A stretch of 64,000 nt of DNA from Microbacterium terrae (GCF_017831975.1 NZ_JAFDSS010000001.1:124001-188000), one strand, 5' to 3'. Positions 1-9,833 are shown, numbered from the stretch's first letter. Notes: generated by a model from the letters alone, not told the origin. Numbers and translations: made by a program.

Positions 1-151
1 CGGGCTGGGTCGCGGCCACGCGATGGCCATGGTGCACGTGATCACCAAGGGACCGCGGATCAGCGACAAGCACGTCGGTTCTGGCGGCACCCACTCCGAC
101 CCGACCGACGAGCTGTGGCTCGACGGCAAGGCGACCAACCCCCACCCCTGA
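1..151 (+). CDS. C-terminal fragment of unidentified protein (5' truncated)
   Basis: An open frame entering from the left edge (first full codon at base 2) runs 49 codons to a TGA at 149-151. The visible residues include GLGRGHAMAMVHVITKGP and end in ATNPHP. There is no recognisable signature in so short a piece and I do not assign a function. It is taken as coding because its frame is uninterrupted from the edge and a perfect palindrome, the likely terminator, follows at 201-232. Confidence 0.55.
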   Translation, partial: GLGRGHAMAMVHVITKGPRISDKHVGSGGTHSDPTDELWLDGKATNPHP

Positions 152-200
152 CACCGCTCGACGGGTGTCGATCCCGACACTCAGCAATCTTTCAGGAAAC

Positions 201-232
201 GCCGACGGCCCCGGAATTCCGGGGCCGTCGGC
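201..232. terminator. Perfect 32-bp palindrome, probable terminator
   Basis: Two 16-base arms (left arm GCCGACGGCCCCGGAA) meet with no spacer, forming a GC-rich hairpin 50 nt after the stop of the upstream fragment and 103 nt before the next start. There is no T tract, as is common for actinobacterial terminators. Confidence 0.6.
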
Positions 233-335
233 GCTGTGCATCGCCGGCTCGGCGTGCGGCTTCCAATCCGCCTCGGGCAGTCCTCCGGATGACCCCACGT
301 GCGGCTGATGTCGCACCGAACGGAAGGAAGAACTG

Positions 336-941
336 ATGCGCAAGAACATGAAGCGAGCAGGACTGATCGGGAGCGCCGGACTCGGAGCGGTCGCCCTCGC
401 CGTGGCAGGATTCGCGATCCCCGCGAACGCCGACGACACCGAGACCACGACCTCCGCCGATGAGACGACGATCGGCACCGAGACATCCCTCGACGCGCTC
501 CACGCGTGGATCGAGGACTTCATGATCGCGAACGGCACCGACACGAACGTGGGCTTCGACAGCCTCGTGAGCGGCCCGCTCGTGAGCGACGTCGGCAACG
601 GCGCGATCCTCTCCGGCAACGACGCCCCGGTGCTGTCGGGCAACGATGTCAGCGCCCCGGTCGGGTCGGGCAACGACGTCGGCGTCGAGGCGCCGGTCGG
701 CTCGGGCAACGAGGTGGGTTCGGGCAACGAGGTCGGCAACGGCACCGAGGTGGCGAACGGCAGCGGCAACGACGCCTCCGTGGGCGACATCGGCGAGGTC
801 GGGGCTGACGTGGGCGATGTCGCCGGTGACATCGGCACCGAGGTGGGTGACGTCACGAGCGACATCGGCACCGAGGTCGACGACCTGGTCGGCGACATCT
901 CGAGCGACGTCGACGACCTCGTCGGCGGTCTGCTCGACTGA
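336..941 (+). CDS. Secreted acidic Gly/Asn/Asp repeat protein without Lys or Arg
   Basis: 201 aa. ATG follows a strong purine-rich SD (GGAAGGAAG at 322-330). Residues 1-33 are a classical signal peptide (RKNMKR, hydrophobic core, cleavage near PANA-DD). The mature part has no Lys or Arg and only one His. Its middle holds repeats of the GSGNDVG/GSGNEVG type. Its C-terminus is a repeat of Asp and beta-branched residues (GDIGTEVGDV, SDIGTEVDDLV). No catalytic motif or anchor is visible. I recognise no family; an exported structural, matrix or cation-binding role is speculation from composition. The gene stands alone between two hairpins. Confidence 0.8.
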   Translation: MRKNMKRAGLIGSAGLGAVALAVAGFAIPANADDTETTTSADETTIGTETSLDALHAWIEDFMIANGTDTNVGFDSLVSGPLVSDVGNGAILSGNDAPVLSGNDVSAPVGSGNDVGVEAPVGSGNEVGSGNEVGNGTEVANGSGNDASVGDIGEVGADVGDVAGDIGTEVGDVTSDIGTEVDDLVGDISSDVDDLVGGLLD

Positions 942-958
942 TCCGGCAGGCTTGCATC

Positions 959-991
959 GGATGCGACGCCCGGCTTCCGGGCGTCGCATCC
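959..991. terminator. Bidirectional hairpin between convergent genes
   Basis: Perfect 15-bp stem (GGATGCGACGCCCGG and its complement) with a 3-nt loop, between the stop of the secreted protein at 941 and the stop of the minus-strand DUF1992 gene at 1021. Confidence 0.75.
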
Positions 992-1020
992 GCGCGCTCG
1001 GCAATGGGTCGGACCGCGCG

Positions 1021-1608
1021 TCAGCGATGCGGGCGGTCGCGCATCCGCCACCACCGGCGGCGCGGCGCGGCGGCATCCGTCTGCTCGGGTTCGTCCGCCG
1101 TCGCGACCACCTCGCGGCGGGCGTGCCAGGCGGCGACCTCGGCGTCGACGTCTCGCGTCGGCGTGACCACCGGCGGCCCGCCGAGCAGCTGCATCCGGGC
1201 GTGCCGCACGCGGGCGTTGAAGTCCTCGAGCGCCTCGCGCACCTCCGACTCGTGGCGCATCCCGTCGAGACGGGCGTCGAGGGCGGCATCCTCCACGCGC
1301 AGGCTGAGGGCCGGCGGGCCGAGGCCGGTGAGCTGCTCGGACTCGATCTTGCGGCGGATCCACCAGTCCGGGTCGTGGTGATCGCAGAGCCCCGGGATGG
1401 GCTTGCCGGCGCCGGGCAGGTCGTCGAACTCGCCGCGGCGGATCGCCTGCTGGATCGCCGTCTCGACGACCGCAGCACGATCGGCGGCTGAGTAGGCCCG
1501 CGCCGCTGCGGCCTGCGGGGCGGCCTCGCCGTCTGCGCCGCCGACCTCGCCGTCGCCGCCGTGCGCGGCGCGATAGCGTGCAGCGCTGACGCGCGGATCC
1601 TCGGTCAT
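1021..1608 (-). CDS. DUF1992 (DnaJ C28-like) domain protein
   Basis: 195 aa. The conserved core AIQQAIRRGEFDDLPGAGKP followed by WWIRRKIESEQL is the signature of the DUF1992/DnaJ-subfamily-C-28 family, which lacks a J domain and has no settled role. The N-terminal 45 residues and the C-terminal tail look disordered. I chose the start MTEDPRV because its ATG overlaps the stop of the upstream epimerase gene (ATGA at 1605-1608), implying translational coupling. An in-frame ATG 24 nt earlier is possible. Confidence 0.85.
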   Translation of the reverse strand: MTEDPRVSAARYRAAHGGDGEVGGADGEAAPQAAAARAYSAADRAAVVETAIQQAIRRGEFDDLPGAGKPIPGLCDHHDPDWWIRRKIESEQLTGLGPPALSLRVEDAALDARLDGMRHESEVREALEDFNARVRHARMQLLGGPPVVTPTRDVDAEVAAWHARREVVATADEPEQTDAAAPRRRWWRMRDRPHR

Positions 1609-2456
1609 GAGCCTGAGACGTGCGACCGCCACGTGTGCTGCGGGTCGAACCCGAGCATCCGTCTCGCCTTGTCGATCGACAGCAGCGTCTCGTTCGGTGC
1701 GAACGCGCGCGCCTGCGCGACGCCCGGGAACACCTCGTCGAGCAGCTCCTGGTTGGGTCTGGTCATCACCGTGTCAGCCGCGGCGATCATGTAGGCCTCG
1801 AAGCCCGGCAGGGCGGCGTCGAGCGCCCGCTCGATCGCCTGCGCGCCGTCGCGGGCGTCGATGTAGCCCCACAGGTTCCACTTGCGCGCGGTCGCGTCGT
1901 CGTCGAAGGCGGGGAAGGCCGCGTAGTCCTCGGGCGCCATCACGTTCGAGAATCGGAGCGCGCTGATCGACAGATCGGGATGCCAGCGCACCAGCTCGCG
2001 GGAGAGCTGCTCCTCGAGCGTCTTCACGATCGAGTACACCGACTCCGGCCGAGGGGCGTACTCCTCGTCGACGGGCACGTACGGCGGCGGCGTGTCGAAC
2101 GGCAGGCCGAGCACCGTCTCGCTCGACGCGTAGACGAGAGTGCGGATGCCGAGGCGAACCGCCGCCCAGAAGACGTTGAAGGTCGCCGTCATGTTGTTGT
2201 GGAACGTCGCGACGTCGGTGCGCAGGCCCGGTGCCGGCACTGCTGCGAGGTGCACGACCGCATCGAACGGAGCGGACCGGTCGACCCCCGAGAACGCGTC
2301 GACGACCTGGCCGTAGTCGGTGAGGTCGAGCTGCACGAAGCCGGCGCCGCGAGCGCCGACCACGTCGAATCCGGTGACATCGTGACCGTGGCTGCGCAGT
2401 TCCCGCAGCACGACCGCGCCCAGCTTCCCCGTCGACCCCGTCAGAGCGATCCGCAT
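1605..2456 (-). CDS. NAD-dependent epimerase/dehydratase (extended SDR)
   Basis: 283 aa. The N-terminal Rossmann motif GSTGKLG (about residues 7-13) and the YSIVK catalytic Tyr-x-x-x-Lys near residue 141 identify an extended short-chain dehydrogenase acting on a nucleotide sugar, sugar lactone or similar substrate. The substrate cannot be read from the sequence. It is transcribed divergently from the LacI regulator of the arabinose block, so a sugar-related role is plausible. A GGAGG lies directly upstream of the ATG on the minus strand. It overlaps the DUF1992 gene by four bases. Confidence 0.85.
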   Translation of the reverse strand: MRIALTGSTGKLGAVVLRELRSHGHDVTGFDVVGARGAGFVQLDLTDYGQVVDAFSGVDRSAPFDAVVHLAAVPAPGLRTDVATFHNNMTATFNVFWAAVRLGIRTLVYASSETVLGLPFDTPPPYVPVDEEYAPRPESVYSIVKTLEEQLSRELVRWHPDLSISALRFSNVMAPEDYAAFPAFDDDATARKWNLWGYIDARDGAQAIERALDAALPGFEAYMIAAADTVMTRPNQELLDEVFPGVAQARAFAPNETLLSIDKARRMLGFDPQHTWRSHVSGS

Positions 2457-2525
2457 GCCTCCACCCTGCCACGCCGCGGAGGCGGTGGCGCGGCGGAGAC
2501 GCCGCCGCCGTTAGCCTGATGTGCC

Positions 2526-3518
2526 ATGAGCGAAGTCGTGCGTCCGGTGGGGGTGCGCGATGTCGCGCGCGCGGCGGGCGTGTCGACGCAGACGGTCTCG
2601 CGGGTGATCAACGATCACCCCAACATCCGGCCCGAGACGCGGATGCGCGTGCTCGAAGCCATGGCCGACCTCGGGTACCGCGTGAACAATGCGGCGCGGG
2701 CGCTCGGCACGCGCACGACGCGCACGCTCGGAGTCGTCGCCTCCGATGCGACGCTCTACGGGCCGTCGGTCGGCATCGCCGCCCTCGAGGCCGCCGCCCG
2801 CGACGCGGGCCGCTGGATCGCCACCGCGTACGCCGACGCGGCGGTCGCGGCATCCGTCGCCGACGCCGCCGATCGCCTCCTGGCGCAGGGCGTCGACGGC
2901 CTCATCGTGCTCGCCCCGCACGCCGCGACGCTCGAAGCGCTGACGGCGCGATCGGGCTCGACCCCCGTCGCAGCCCTGCACGCCGGGCTCGGCGCCGAGC
3001 GACAGGCCGCGGGCGGAGCGCTCGCGATCGACCACCTCGTCTCGCTCGGGCACCGGCGCATCGCGCGCGTGACGGGGCCGCTCGACTGGCTCGAGGCCAC
3101 GGCCCGCGACGGGGGAGCGGCCGCGGCGCTCCAGTCGGCGGCGCTCGTTCCCGGGCCGATCTGGGCGGGAGACTGGAGTGCTTCGGCCGGCTTCGGGCTG
3201 GCGGCCGAGGTCGCCGCGGCGGTGCGCACGCCCGACGGACCCACCGCGGTCTTCGTCGCGAACGACCAGATGGCGCTCGGGCTCATCGCGGGGCTCCGCG
3301 AGGCGGGGATCGCCGTTCCGGGCGACGTCAGCATCGGGGGCTTCGACGACAACCCCGACGCAGCCTTCTTCGCGCCGGCGCTGACGACCGTCGGGCTCGA
3401 CCTCGCCGGCGAGGCCCGACGCGTGGTGGCGGAGGTGCTCGGCGAGGAGGCCGCCCCGGTCGCCGCGCCGGTGCTGCGGGTGCGGGCCTCGACAGCCGCG
3501 CCCCCGGCGCGCGGCTGA
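2526..3518 (+). CDS. LacI-family transcriptional regulator (probable arabinose regulator)
   Basis: 330 aa. The N-terminal HTH (VRDVARAAGVSTQTVSRVIN, about residues 9-28) and hinge (YRVNNAARALGTR) are typical LacI/GalR, followed by a periplasmic-binding-like sugar domain (FVANDQMALGL, IGGFDDN). A TAGCCT hexamer at 2512-2517 ends 8 nt before the ATG and no SD is present, so the message may be leaderless. It directly precedes araD-araB-araA and a perfect operator at 3597-3610, so I infer that it represses the arabinose operon. A direct link needs binding data. Confidence 0.88.
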   Translation: MSEVVRPVGVRDVARAAGVSTQTVSRVINDHPNIRPETRMRVLEAMADLGYRVNNAARALGTRTTRTLGVVASDATLYGPSVGIAALEAAARDAGRWIATAYADAAVAASVADAADRLLAQGVDGLIVLAPHAATLEALTARSGSTPVAALHAGLGAERQAAGGALAIDHLVSLGHRRIARVTGPLDWLEATARDGGAAAALQSAALVPGPIWAGDWSASAGFGLAAEVAAAVRTPDGPTAVFVANDQMALGLIAGLREAGIAVPGDVSIGGFDDNPDAAFFAPALTTVGLDLAGEARRVVAEVLGEEAAPVAAPVLRVRASTAAPPARG

Positions 3519-3596
3519 CGCACGGTCGCACCCACACGAGGCTGACGCGCCGAAGGTCGGCTCGAAGCTGGCGCGCGGCCGGTTGTCAGCCATGCT

Positions 3597-3610
3597 TGTT
3601 ACCGGTAACA
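3597..3610. promoter_or_regulatory. LacI-type operator palindrome upstream of araD
   Basis: TGTTACCGGTAACA is a perfect 14-bp palindrome with central CG, the usual form of a LacI-family operator. It lies 51 nt before the araD GTG, where bound repressor would block the araDBA transcript. It is the only copy I found in the block. Confidence 0.75.
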
Positions 3611-3661
3611 TATCCGGCGGTGCGCGAGCGCCGAACGACCACGCAGCCCGACGGAGGACCC

Positions 3662-4387
3662 GTGACGACTTTCAGCCCCGAGATCGAGGCATCCATCGCC
3701 GCCGTGCGCGCCGATGTCGCGAGACTGCACGCCGAACTCGTTCGGTACGAGCTCATCGTGTGGACGGGCGGCAACGTCTCGGGCCGCGTGCCCGGCGCCG
3801 ACCTCTTCGTGATCAAGCCCAGTGGCGTGAGCTACGACGACCTGGCGCCGGAGAACATGATCCTGTGCGATCTCGACGGCACCGTCATCGCGGGAACCGC
3901 CGGCAGCGACCGCAGCCCGTCGAGCGACACCGCGGCGCACGCGTACGTGTACCGCAACATGCCCGAAGTCGGGGGAGTGGTGCACACCCACTCGACGTTC
4001 GCGGTGGCGTGGGCGGCGCGCGGTGAGGAGATCCCGTGCGTGATCACGGCGATGGCCGATGAGTTCGGCGGCCCGATCCCGGTCGGTCCGTTCGCGATCA
4101 TCGGCGACGATTCGATCGGCCGCGGCATCGTCGAGACGCTCACCGGACACCGCAGCCGGGCTGTGCTGATGCAGAATCACGGCCCGTTCACCATCGGCGT
4201 GAACGCGAAAGACGCGGTCAAGGCCGCCGTCATGGTCGAGGACGTCGCGCGCACCGTCCACTACGCCCGCGAGGCGGGGCCGCTGATCCCCATTCCGCAG
4301 GAGGCGATCGACGCCCTGTACGACCGGTACCAGAACGTGTACGGGCAGTCGACCGACGAGCGCCGCGATGCGGAGGACGCCCGATGA
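3662..4387 (+). CDS. araD: L-ribulose-5-phosphate 4-epimerase
   Basis: 241 aa, class II aldolase/adducin fold. It interconverts L-ribulose 5-phosphate and D-xylulose 5-phosphate, the last step of L-arabinose entry into the pentose phosphate pathway. Seen: the substrate loop TGGNVSGR (35-42), zinc ligands in VVHTHS (His108, His110) and QNHGPF (His173), and SSDT with the conserved Asp89. The GTG at 3662 follows GGAGGA at 3653-3658. The stop overlaps the araB ATG. The length is close to the usual 230-240 aa. Confidence 0.93.
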   Translation: MTTFSPEIEASIAAVRADVARLHAELVRYELIVWTGGNVSGRVPGADLFVIKPSGVSYDDLAPENMILCDLDGTVIAGTAGSDRSPSSDTAAHAYVYRNMPEVGGVVHTHSTFAVAWAARGEEIPCVITAMADEFGGPIPVGPFAIIGDDSIGRGIVETLTGHRSRAVLMQNHGPFTIGVNAKDAVKAAVMVEDVARTVHYAREAGPLIPIPQEAIDALYDRYQNVYGQSTDERRDAEDAR

Positions 4388-5982
4388 GCACGACGGATGC
4401 CGTCGCCGCCGCGATCCGCGAGGGTCGCACCGCGCTCGGGATCGAGCTGGGATCCACCCGCATCAAGGCGTGCCTGGTGCTCGCCGACGACCCGACCCGG
4501 GTGCTCGCCGTCGGCGGTCACGCGTGGGAGAACCGGCTCGACGGCCGCAACTGGACCTACGCGATCGACGAGGTCTGGACGGGCCTGCAGTCCGCGTTCG
4601 CCGAACTCGTCGACGACGTGGAGAAGACCCACGGCGTGCGTCCCGACGTCTTCGGAGCGATCGGCATCTCGGCGATGATGCACGGCTACCTCGCCTTCGA
4701 CGCGCAGGACGAGCTCCTCGTGCCGTTCCGCACGTGGCGCAACACGACCACCGGTGCCGCTGCAGCGGAGCTGTCGGAACTGTTCGGCACCAACATTCCG
4801 CTCCGCTGGTCGGTCGCGCACGTGCGCCAGGCGGTGCTCGACGCCGAGCCCCATGTGCCCGACGTGCGCTTCGTCACGACGCTCGCCGGCTACGTGCACT
4901 GGCGCCTCACGGGTCGCCGTGTGCTCGGCATCGGCGACGCGTCGGGCATGTTCCCCATCGACTCCGCGACGAACGACTACGACGAGCGGATGCTCGCGCA
5001 GTTCGACGCGCTGTCGGCGGGCGGTCCCCTCGCCGGCGCCCTGCGCGACCTGCTGCCCGCGGTGCTGGTCGCCGGGGAGGATGCCGGATCCCTCACCGCG
5101 GCGGGCGCCGCTCTGCTCGACCCGAGCGGCGCGCTGCGCGCCGGCATCGCGCTGTGTCCTCCGGAGGGTGACGCGGGCACCGGCATGGTGGCGACCGGGG
5201 CTGTCGCTCCCCGCACCGGCAACGTGAGCGCCGGCACGAGCATCTTCGCGATGGTCGTGCTCGAGCGCGCGCTGTCGCAGCCGCACGAGGAGCTCGACCT
5301 CGTGACCACCCCGGCGGGCGACCCGGTCGCGATGGTGCACTGCAACAACGGCGCGAGCGAGCTGGCTGCCTGGGTCGGGCTGTTCCACCGCTTCGCCGCG
5401 GCGTCGGGCACCGCGCTCGATGCCGACGCGGTGTACGGCGTCCTCTTCGAGGAGGCGCTCGCCGGTGCCGCCGACGCCGGTGGACTCCTCGCATACAACC
5501 ACCTCGCGGGCGAGCCGATCGTCGGCACCGATGCGGGCCGCCCGCTGTTCGTGCGCACGCCCGACAGCGACTTCAGCCTGGCCAATGTCATGCGCGCGCA
5601 GCTGTACGGCGTGTTCGGCACCCTGGCGCTCGGGATGCGCGTGCTCGACGGCGAGCAGGCCGGGCTCGACCGCATGTTCGCCCACGGCGGCATGTTCCGC
5701 ACCGCCGGCGTCGCGCAGCGCTTCCTCGCGGCGGCGCTCGATGCCCCGGTCGCCGTCGGCGACACCGCGGCAGAGGGCGGCGCGTGGGGGGCCGCGGTCC
5801 TCGCCGCGTACCTCACCCACGCCGACACCGACCTCAGCGCCTACCTCGCCGACGACGTCTTCGCGGCGGCCGCCGTCGACGTGGCAGACCCCGATCCCGC
5901 CGACGTCGCCGGCTTCGCCTCGTTCCTCGATCGCTACAGCGCGGGGCTCGCGGTGGAGCGCGCCGCCGTCGAACACCTCTGA
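4384..5982 (+). CDS. araB: Ribulokinase-type FGGY carbohydrate kinase
   Basis: 532 aa. An FGGY kinase that in this context phosphorylates L-ribulose. Seen: the N-terminal phosphate-1 motif [13 protein letters not shown] (about 19-31), the catalytic region GIGDASGMF, the adenosine-region [10 protein letters not shown] and a C-terminal [19 protein letters not shown]. The SD GGAGGA lies 6 nt before the ATG, which overlaps the araD stop (ATGA). Sequence alone does not separate ribulokinase from other FGGY kinases; position between araD and araA makes the assignment. Confidence 0.88.
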   Translation: MSTTDAVAAAIREGRTALGIELGSTRIKACLVLADDPTRVLAVGGHAWENRLDGRNWTYAIDEVWTGLQSAFAELVDDVEKTHGVRPDVFGAIGISAMMHGYLAFDAQDELLVPFRTWRNTTTGAAAAELSELFGTNIPLRWSVAHVRQAVLDAEPHVPDVRFVTTLAGYVHWRLTGRRVLGIGDASGMFPIDSATNDYDERMLAQFDALSAGGPLAGALRDLLPAVLVAGEDAGSLTAAGAALLDPSGALRAGIALCPPEGDAGTGMVATGAVAPRTGNVSAGTSIFAMVVLERALSQPHEELDLVTTPAGDPVAMVHCNNGASELAAWVGLFHRFAAASGTALDADAVYGVLFEEALAGAADAGGLLAYNHLAGEPIVGTDAGRPLFVRTPDSDFSLANVMRAQLYGVFGTLALGMRVLDGEQAGLDRMFAHGGMFRTAGVAQRFLAAALDAPVAVGDTAAEGGAWGAAVLAAYLTHADTDLSAYLADDVFAAAAVDVADPDPADVAGFASFLDRYSAGLAVERAAVEHL

Positions 5983-6041
5983 CACCGTTCCGTCTCGTCG
6001 CCGGCGCTCTCCGCGCCGCGACCGATCCCGAAGGACAACGC

Positions 6042-7544
6042 ATGACCCTTGACAACACGCTCGACCAGTACGAGATCTGGTTCGTCACCGGCAGCCAGAA
6101 CCTGTACGGCGAGGAGACCCTGCGCCAGGTCGCCGAGCAGTCGCAGGCGGTCGCCGCCGGTCTCGGCGGTCTGCCGGTGAAGGTCGTCTGGAAGCCCGTG
6201 CTGAAGGACTCCGACTCGATCCGTCGCCTCGCGCTCGACGTGAACGCCGCCGACCACGTCATCGGCGTGATCGCGTGGATGCACACGTTCAGCCCGGCGA
6301 AGATGTGGATCGCCGGTCTCGACGCGCTGCAGAAGCCGCTGCTCCACCTGCACACGCAGGCGAACGTCGAGCTGCCCTGGAACGACATCGACTTCGACTT
6401 CATGAACCTCAACCAGGCCGCGCACGGCGACCGCGAGTTCGGGTACATCCAGACGCGCCTCGGTGTCGCCCGCAAGACCGTCGTCGGCCACGTGTCGAAC
6501 CCCGCCGTGCTGCAGCAGGTCGAGGACTGGCAGCGCGCAGCGGCCGGGTGGGCGGCATCCCGTTCGCTCAAGCTCGCCCGTTTCGGCGACAACATGCGGT
6601 ACGTCGCCGTGACCGAGGGCGACAAGACCGAGGCCGAGCTGCGCTTCGGCGTCCAGGTGAACACCTGGGGCGTGAACGAGCTGGTCGAGGCCGTCGAGGC
6701 GGCATCCGACGAGCAGATCGACGCCCTCGTCGCCGAGTACCTCGACCTGTACGAGGTCGCCGACGAGCTGAAGCCCGGCGCCGAGCGCCACCAGTCGCTG
6801 CGCGACGGGGCGGCGATCGAGGTCGGCCTGCGGTCGTTCCTCGAGGCGGGGGGCTTCGGCGCCTTCACCACGAGCTTCGAAGACCTCGGAGCGCTCAAGC
6901 AGCTGCCGGGCCTCGCCGTGCAGCGCCTGATGGCCGAAGGCTACGGCTTCGGAGCCGAGGGCGACTGGAAGACGGCCATCCTGGTCCGCGTCGCGAACGT
7001 CATGGGCGCGGGTCTCCCCGGCGGCGCAAGCCTCATGGAGGACTACACCTACGACCTCGTCCCCGGCTCCGAGCGCATCCTCGGCGCCCACATGCTCGAG
7101 GTCGCGCCGTCGCTCACCACCGCGAAGCCGCGCCTCGAGATCCACCCGCTCGGCATCGGCGGCAAGGACGACCCGGTGCGTCTGGTCTTCACCGCCGACG
7201 CCGGGCCCGCGCTCGTCGTCGCGATGAGCGACATGCGCGACCGGTTCCGTCTGGTCGCGAACGTGGTGGAGAACGTGGATGCTCCGGAGCTCCCGAAGCT
7301 GCCCGTCGGTCGCGCGGTGTGGAAGCCCGCTCCCGACTTCGCGACCAGCGCCGCCTGCTGGCTCGCCGCGGGTGCCGCCCACCACACCGTGATGACGACC
7401 GCGGTCGGCATCGAGGTGTTCCGCGACTTCGCCGAGATCGCCGCGACCGAGCTCGTCGTCATCGACGAAGACACCAGTGTCCGCGGGTTCCAGCGCGAGC
7501 TGCGCTGGAACCAGGCCTACTACCGCCTCGCCCAGGGGCTCTGA
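6042..7544 (+). CDS. araA: L-arabinose isomerase
   Basis: 500 aa, matching the family length. Converts L-arabinose to L-ribulose with a metal cofactor. The four metal/catalytic residues known from the E. coli enzyme are present in register: Glu306 ([10 protein letters not shown]), Glu333 ([10 protein letters not shown]), His350 (GAHMLEV) and a His at 447/448 (AAHHTV). The N-terminus [15 protein letters not shown] is diagnostic. ATG at 6042 follows GAAGGA, 59 nt after araB, so it is probably in the same operon. Confidence 0.97.
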   Translation: MTLDNTLDQYEIWFVTGSQNLYGEETLRQVAEQSQAVAAGLGGLPVKVVWKPVLKDSDSIRRLALDVNAADHVIGVIAWMHTFSPAKMWIAGLDALQKPLLHLHTQANVELPWNDIDFDFMNLNQAAHGDREFGYIQTRLGVARKTVVGHVSNPAVLQQVEDWQRAAAGWAASRSLKLARFGDNMRYVAVTEGDKTEAELRFGVQVNTWGVNELVEAVEAASDEQIDALVAEYLDLYEVADELKPGAERHQSLRDGAAIEVGLRSFLEAGGFGAFTTSFEDLGALKQLPGLAVQRLMAEGYGFGAEGDWKTAILVRVANVMGAGLPGGASLMEDYTYDLVPGSERILGAHMLEVAPSLTTAKPRLEIHPLGIGGKDDPVRLVFTADAGPALVVAMSDMRDRFRLVANVVENVDAPELPKLPVGRAVWKPAPDFATSAACWLAAGAAHHTVMTTAVGIEVFRDFAEIAATELVVIDEDTSVRGFQRELRWNQAYYRLAQGL

Positions 7545-7656
7545 CAGAGGGCGCCGGGATCGCCTGCCGATTGGAGCGGGCGGTCCCGGCCCCAGTACTG
7601 TGATGGGCGCGCCTCATCTCTGGGAGCGCACACACGTCCACCGAGGAAAGACTCAC

Positions 7657-8601
7657 ATGGCCGCCACGCCCGCCTCCGGAACCCAGCACGCCCTTCGCTC
7701 GGGCGACTACGAAGCCGTGATCGCGAGCGTCGGCGCGACGCTGCGTTCGCTCACCTACCAGGGCCGCGATCTGATCGTGCCGTTCGACGCCGACGAGGTG
7801 CGGCCGTCGTTCCGCGGCGCCACCCTTGCGCCGTGGCCGAACCGCGTCGTCGACGGCACCTACTCGTTCGACGGCGTCGAGTACCAGCTGCCGCTCACCG
7901 AGCCGGCGCGCTCGCACGCCCTGCACGGCCTCGCCTCGTGGCTCGACTTCGATGCCGTCGACAAGGGCTCCGACCACGTCACCCTCGCCGCTGTCATCCA
8001 GCCGCAGACCGCGTACCCGTGGCGCATCGTCGTCTCGACGACCTTCGCGCTCGGCGCGGACGGGCTGACCCAGACCGTCACCGCGCGCAACGAGAGCGCG
8101 TCGCCCGCACCGTGGGGAACCGCCACGCACCCGTACCTCGTCGCCGGCCCCGGCCACGTCGACGACTGGACGCTCGAGCTGCCCGCCACCCAGGTGCTCG
8201 AGGTGACCGCCGACCGTCTCAGCCCGGTCGCGCTGACCTCGGTCGAGACGCCGGCGACCGCGCACTTCGACTTCCGGCAGGCGAAGCAGCTGGGGTCGGT
8301 CTTCATCGACCACGCCTACACCGGCCTGGTCCGCGACGCAGACGGTGCCGTCACTGTCAGCCTCACCGATGGCGCCGGTGTCGGCGTCGCGATGACGTGG
8401 GGCGAGGACTGCCCGTGGGTGCAGATCCACACGGCCGACAAGCCCGTCGCCGAGCTCAGCCGTCTGGGCCTCGCGGTCGAGCCGATGACCTGCGCCCCCG
8501 ACGCCTTCAACGCGTCTGCGTACGACTACGACGCCGGCCTCCTCGTGATCGAGCCGGGCGCCCAGGCATCGGCATCCTGGCGCTACGTCGCCATCGGCTG
8601 A
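7657..8601 (+). CDS. galM: Aldose 1-epimerase
   Basis: 314 aa, beta-sandwich mutarotase family. Interconverts alpha and beta anomers of the incoming sugar. Seen: the GATLAPWPNRV turn (55-64), substrate His residues in SHALHGL (His87, His90) and ATHPYLV, and the probable catalytic Glu in AVEPMTCAPDAFN. SD GAGGAAAG at 7642-7649. It closes the arabinose block 112 nt after araA, so it may use its own promoter, and is followed by a long-stem terminator. Confidence 0.9.
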   Translation: MAATPASGTQHALRSGDYEAVIASVGATLRSLTYQGRDLIVPFDADEVRPSFRGATLAPWPNRVVDGTYSFDGVEYQLPLTEPARSHALHGLASWLDFDAVDKGSDHVTLAAVIQPQTAYPWRIVVSTTFALGADGLTQTVTARNESASPAPWGTATHPYLVAGPGHVDDWTLELPATQVLEVTADRLSPVALTSVETPATAHFDFRQAKQLGSVFIDHAYTGLVRDADGAVTVSLTDGAGVGVAMTWGEDCPWVQIHTADKPVAELSRLGLAVEPMTCAPDAFNASAYDYDAGLLVIEPGAQASASWRYVAIG

Positions 8602-8622
8602 CCGCGCCGCGATTCTCCGCGA

Positions 8623-8667
8623 ACGACGAGACGGCACCATCCCGGTCGGGTGGTGCCGTCTCGTCGT
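8623..8667 (+). terminator. Terminator of the arabinose block
   Basis: Perfect 17-bp inverted repeat (ACGACGAGACGGCACCA and complement) with an 11-nt loop, starting 21 nt after the galM stop and ending 40 nt before the stop of the convergent membrane protein gene, so it may act in both directions. Confidence 0.8.
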
Positions 8668-8706
8668 CATACCGGCGGAGGCCGGAAGTCTGCGGATACC
8701 GCTGGT

Positions 8707-9255
8707 TCAGTGGTGCGCGGGGTCGGTGATCCCGTGCGAGCTGTGGTCGGGTGCGAGCTGCCCGGCCTCGGTGGCGCTGAGCACGGGGGTGACGATCGCG
8801 GCGACGACGACTGCCGCGGCCAGCAGCACGCCGAGCTTCGGCGGGGCTGCATCAGTCCGTTGTCCTGCGCCGCGGCGCACGCGGGCCGCGCACGCGAACG
8901 CCGCTGCGAGCAGCAGCGCCGCAGCAGACCCGACGGTCGCGACGCTCGTGCGCGCCGGGTCGAGTGCGAGGACGGCGACGGATGCCGCGATCCCGGCGAG
9001 GGCGCCCGCGATACCCGCCCGCGGAACGACGATGCGTCCGCGGGCGAGCACCGCAGCCCCCCACGCGAGCCCGCCCACCCCGAGCGTGACGAGGACGAAG
9101 CCGGCCCCCCGGGCGGCGGCATCCGTCGTCACTGCGCCCGCCCCGAGGGCGAGCTCGATCAGTCCCGCGCCCCACGCGGCGACCGCGGCCCACGAGACGG
9201 TCGCGCCGCCTGTGCGCTGCGCGACCGCCTCGTTCGCATGGGTTGCGGTGGTCAT
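8707..9255 (-). CDS. Multi-pass membrane protein, function unknown
   Basis: 182 aa. About five hydrophobic segments (for example [60 protein letters not shown]). The C-terminus PDHSSHGITDPAHH is His-rich and follows the last span, which might bind a metal. Start MTTATHANE at 9255 lies 7 nt after the DUF4383 stop, so the two genes form an operon. No family is recognised. Confidence 0.75.
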   Translation of the reverse strand: MTTATHANEAVAQRTGGATVSWAAVAAWGAGLIELALGAGAVTTDAAARGAGFVLVTLGVGGLAWGAAVLARGRIVVPRAGIAGALAGIAASVAVLALDPARTSVATVGSAAALLLAAAFACAARVRRGAGQRTDAAPPKLGVLLAAAVVVAAIVTPVLSATEAGQLAPDHSSHGITDPAHH

Positions 9256-9262
9256 GGCGTGC

Positions 9263-9682
9263 TCAGGCCGTCCGGCGCGCCTGCTCGGCGGTGACGACAC
9301 GGTCGGCCGCGAGCCCGACTCCGAGCAGCACGATGGCGCTCGCGAGGTGCAGGAAGTGGTCGAAGGTGTTGAGCGCCAGGATGTTCAGCGCGGTGCCCGC
9401 GAGGAAGAAGCCGACGATGCCGAGCAGCAGGTACGCCGCGCCGACGACGACGTTCACCGTCTTGGCTGCGACCGTCGACGACAGCCCGGCGATGAGCAGA
9501 GCGGCACCGATCAGCAGGTGGGCGATGTTGTGCAGCGGGTTGACCTCGAAGATGCCGAGGAGCAGTCCGCCCTCGGTCGCGATGAACCCGACGCCGCCGG
9601 TGACGGCGAAGCCGAGGGCGCCGACGACGAGGTAGACAGCCCCGAAGATCGTGGCGACGAGGCGGTTCGGTGACGAGCGCAT
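9263..9682 (-). CDS. DUF4383 membrane protein
   Basis: 139 aa with four predicted spans. LVATIFGAVYLVVGALGFAV and the NPLHNIAHLLIGAALLIAG segment are typical of DUF4383, a small four-helix family of unknown function common in actinobacteria. Start MRSSPN chosen because GGAGGA lies 5 nt upstream on the minus strand. A longer GTG-initiated frame would add a non-hydrophobic 34-residue extension and lacks an SD. Confidence 0.85.
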   Translation of the reverse strand: MRSSPNRLVATIFGAVYLVVGALGFAVTGGVGFIATEGGLLLGIFEVNPLHNIAHLLIGAALLIAGLSSTVAAKTVNVVVGAAYLLLGIVGFFLAGTALNILALNTFDHFLHLASAIVLLGVGLAADRVVTAEQARRTA

Positions 9683-9833
9683 GAGCGTCCTCCATTTCCG
9701 GCGGCAGGGTGCCGCGTCAGAGGGTTGTTCGGGGCGCCCCTGTGATCGGATTGGCCGGTGTCGGGATTCGTCCCCCCCGGGCACGACAGAGGGCCCCCGA
9801 GTACTCTCGAAGGCCCTCCGGATCGTGCGCGGA

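Noticed and set aside
192..1478. Long minus-strand open frame of 428 codons and similar long frames opposite araB, araA, galM and the acyltransferases
   Set aside because: High-GC DNA gives long shadow frames. These are Arg/Ala/Gly-rich, lack family motifs and lie opposite well-supported genes.
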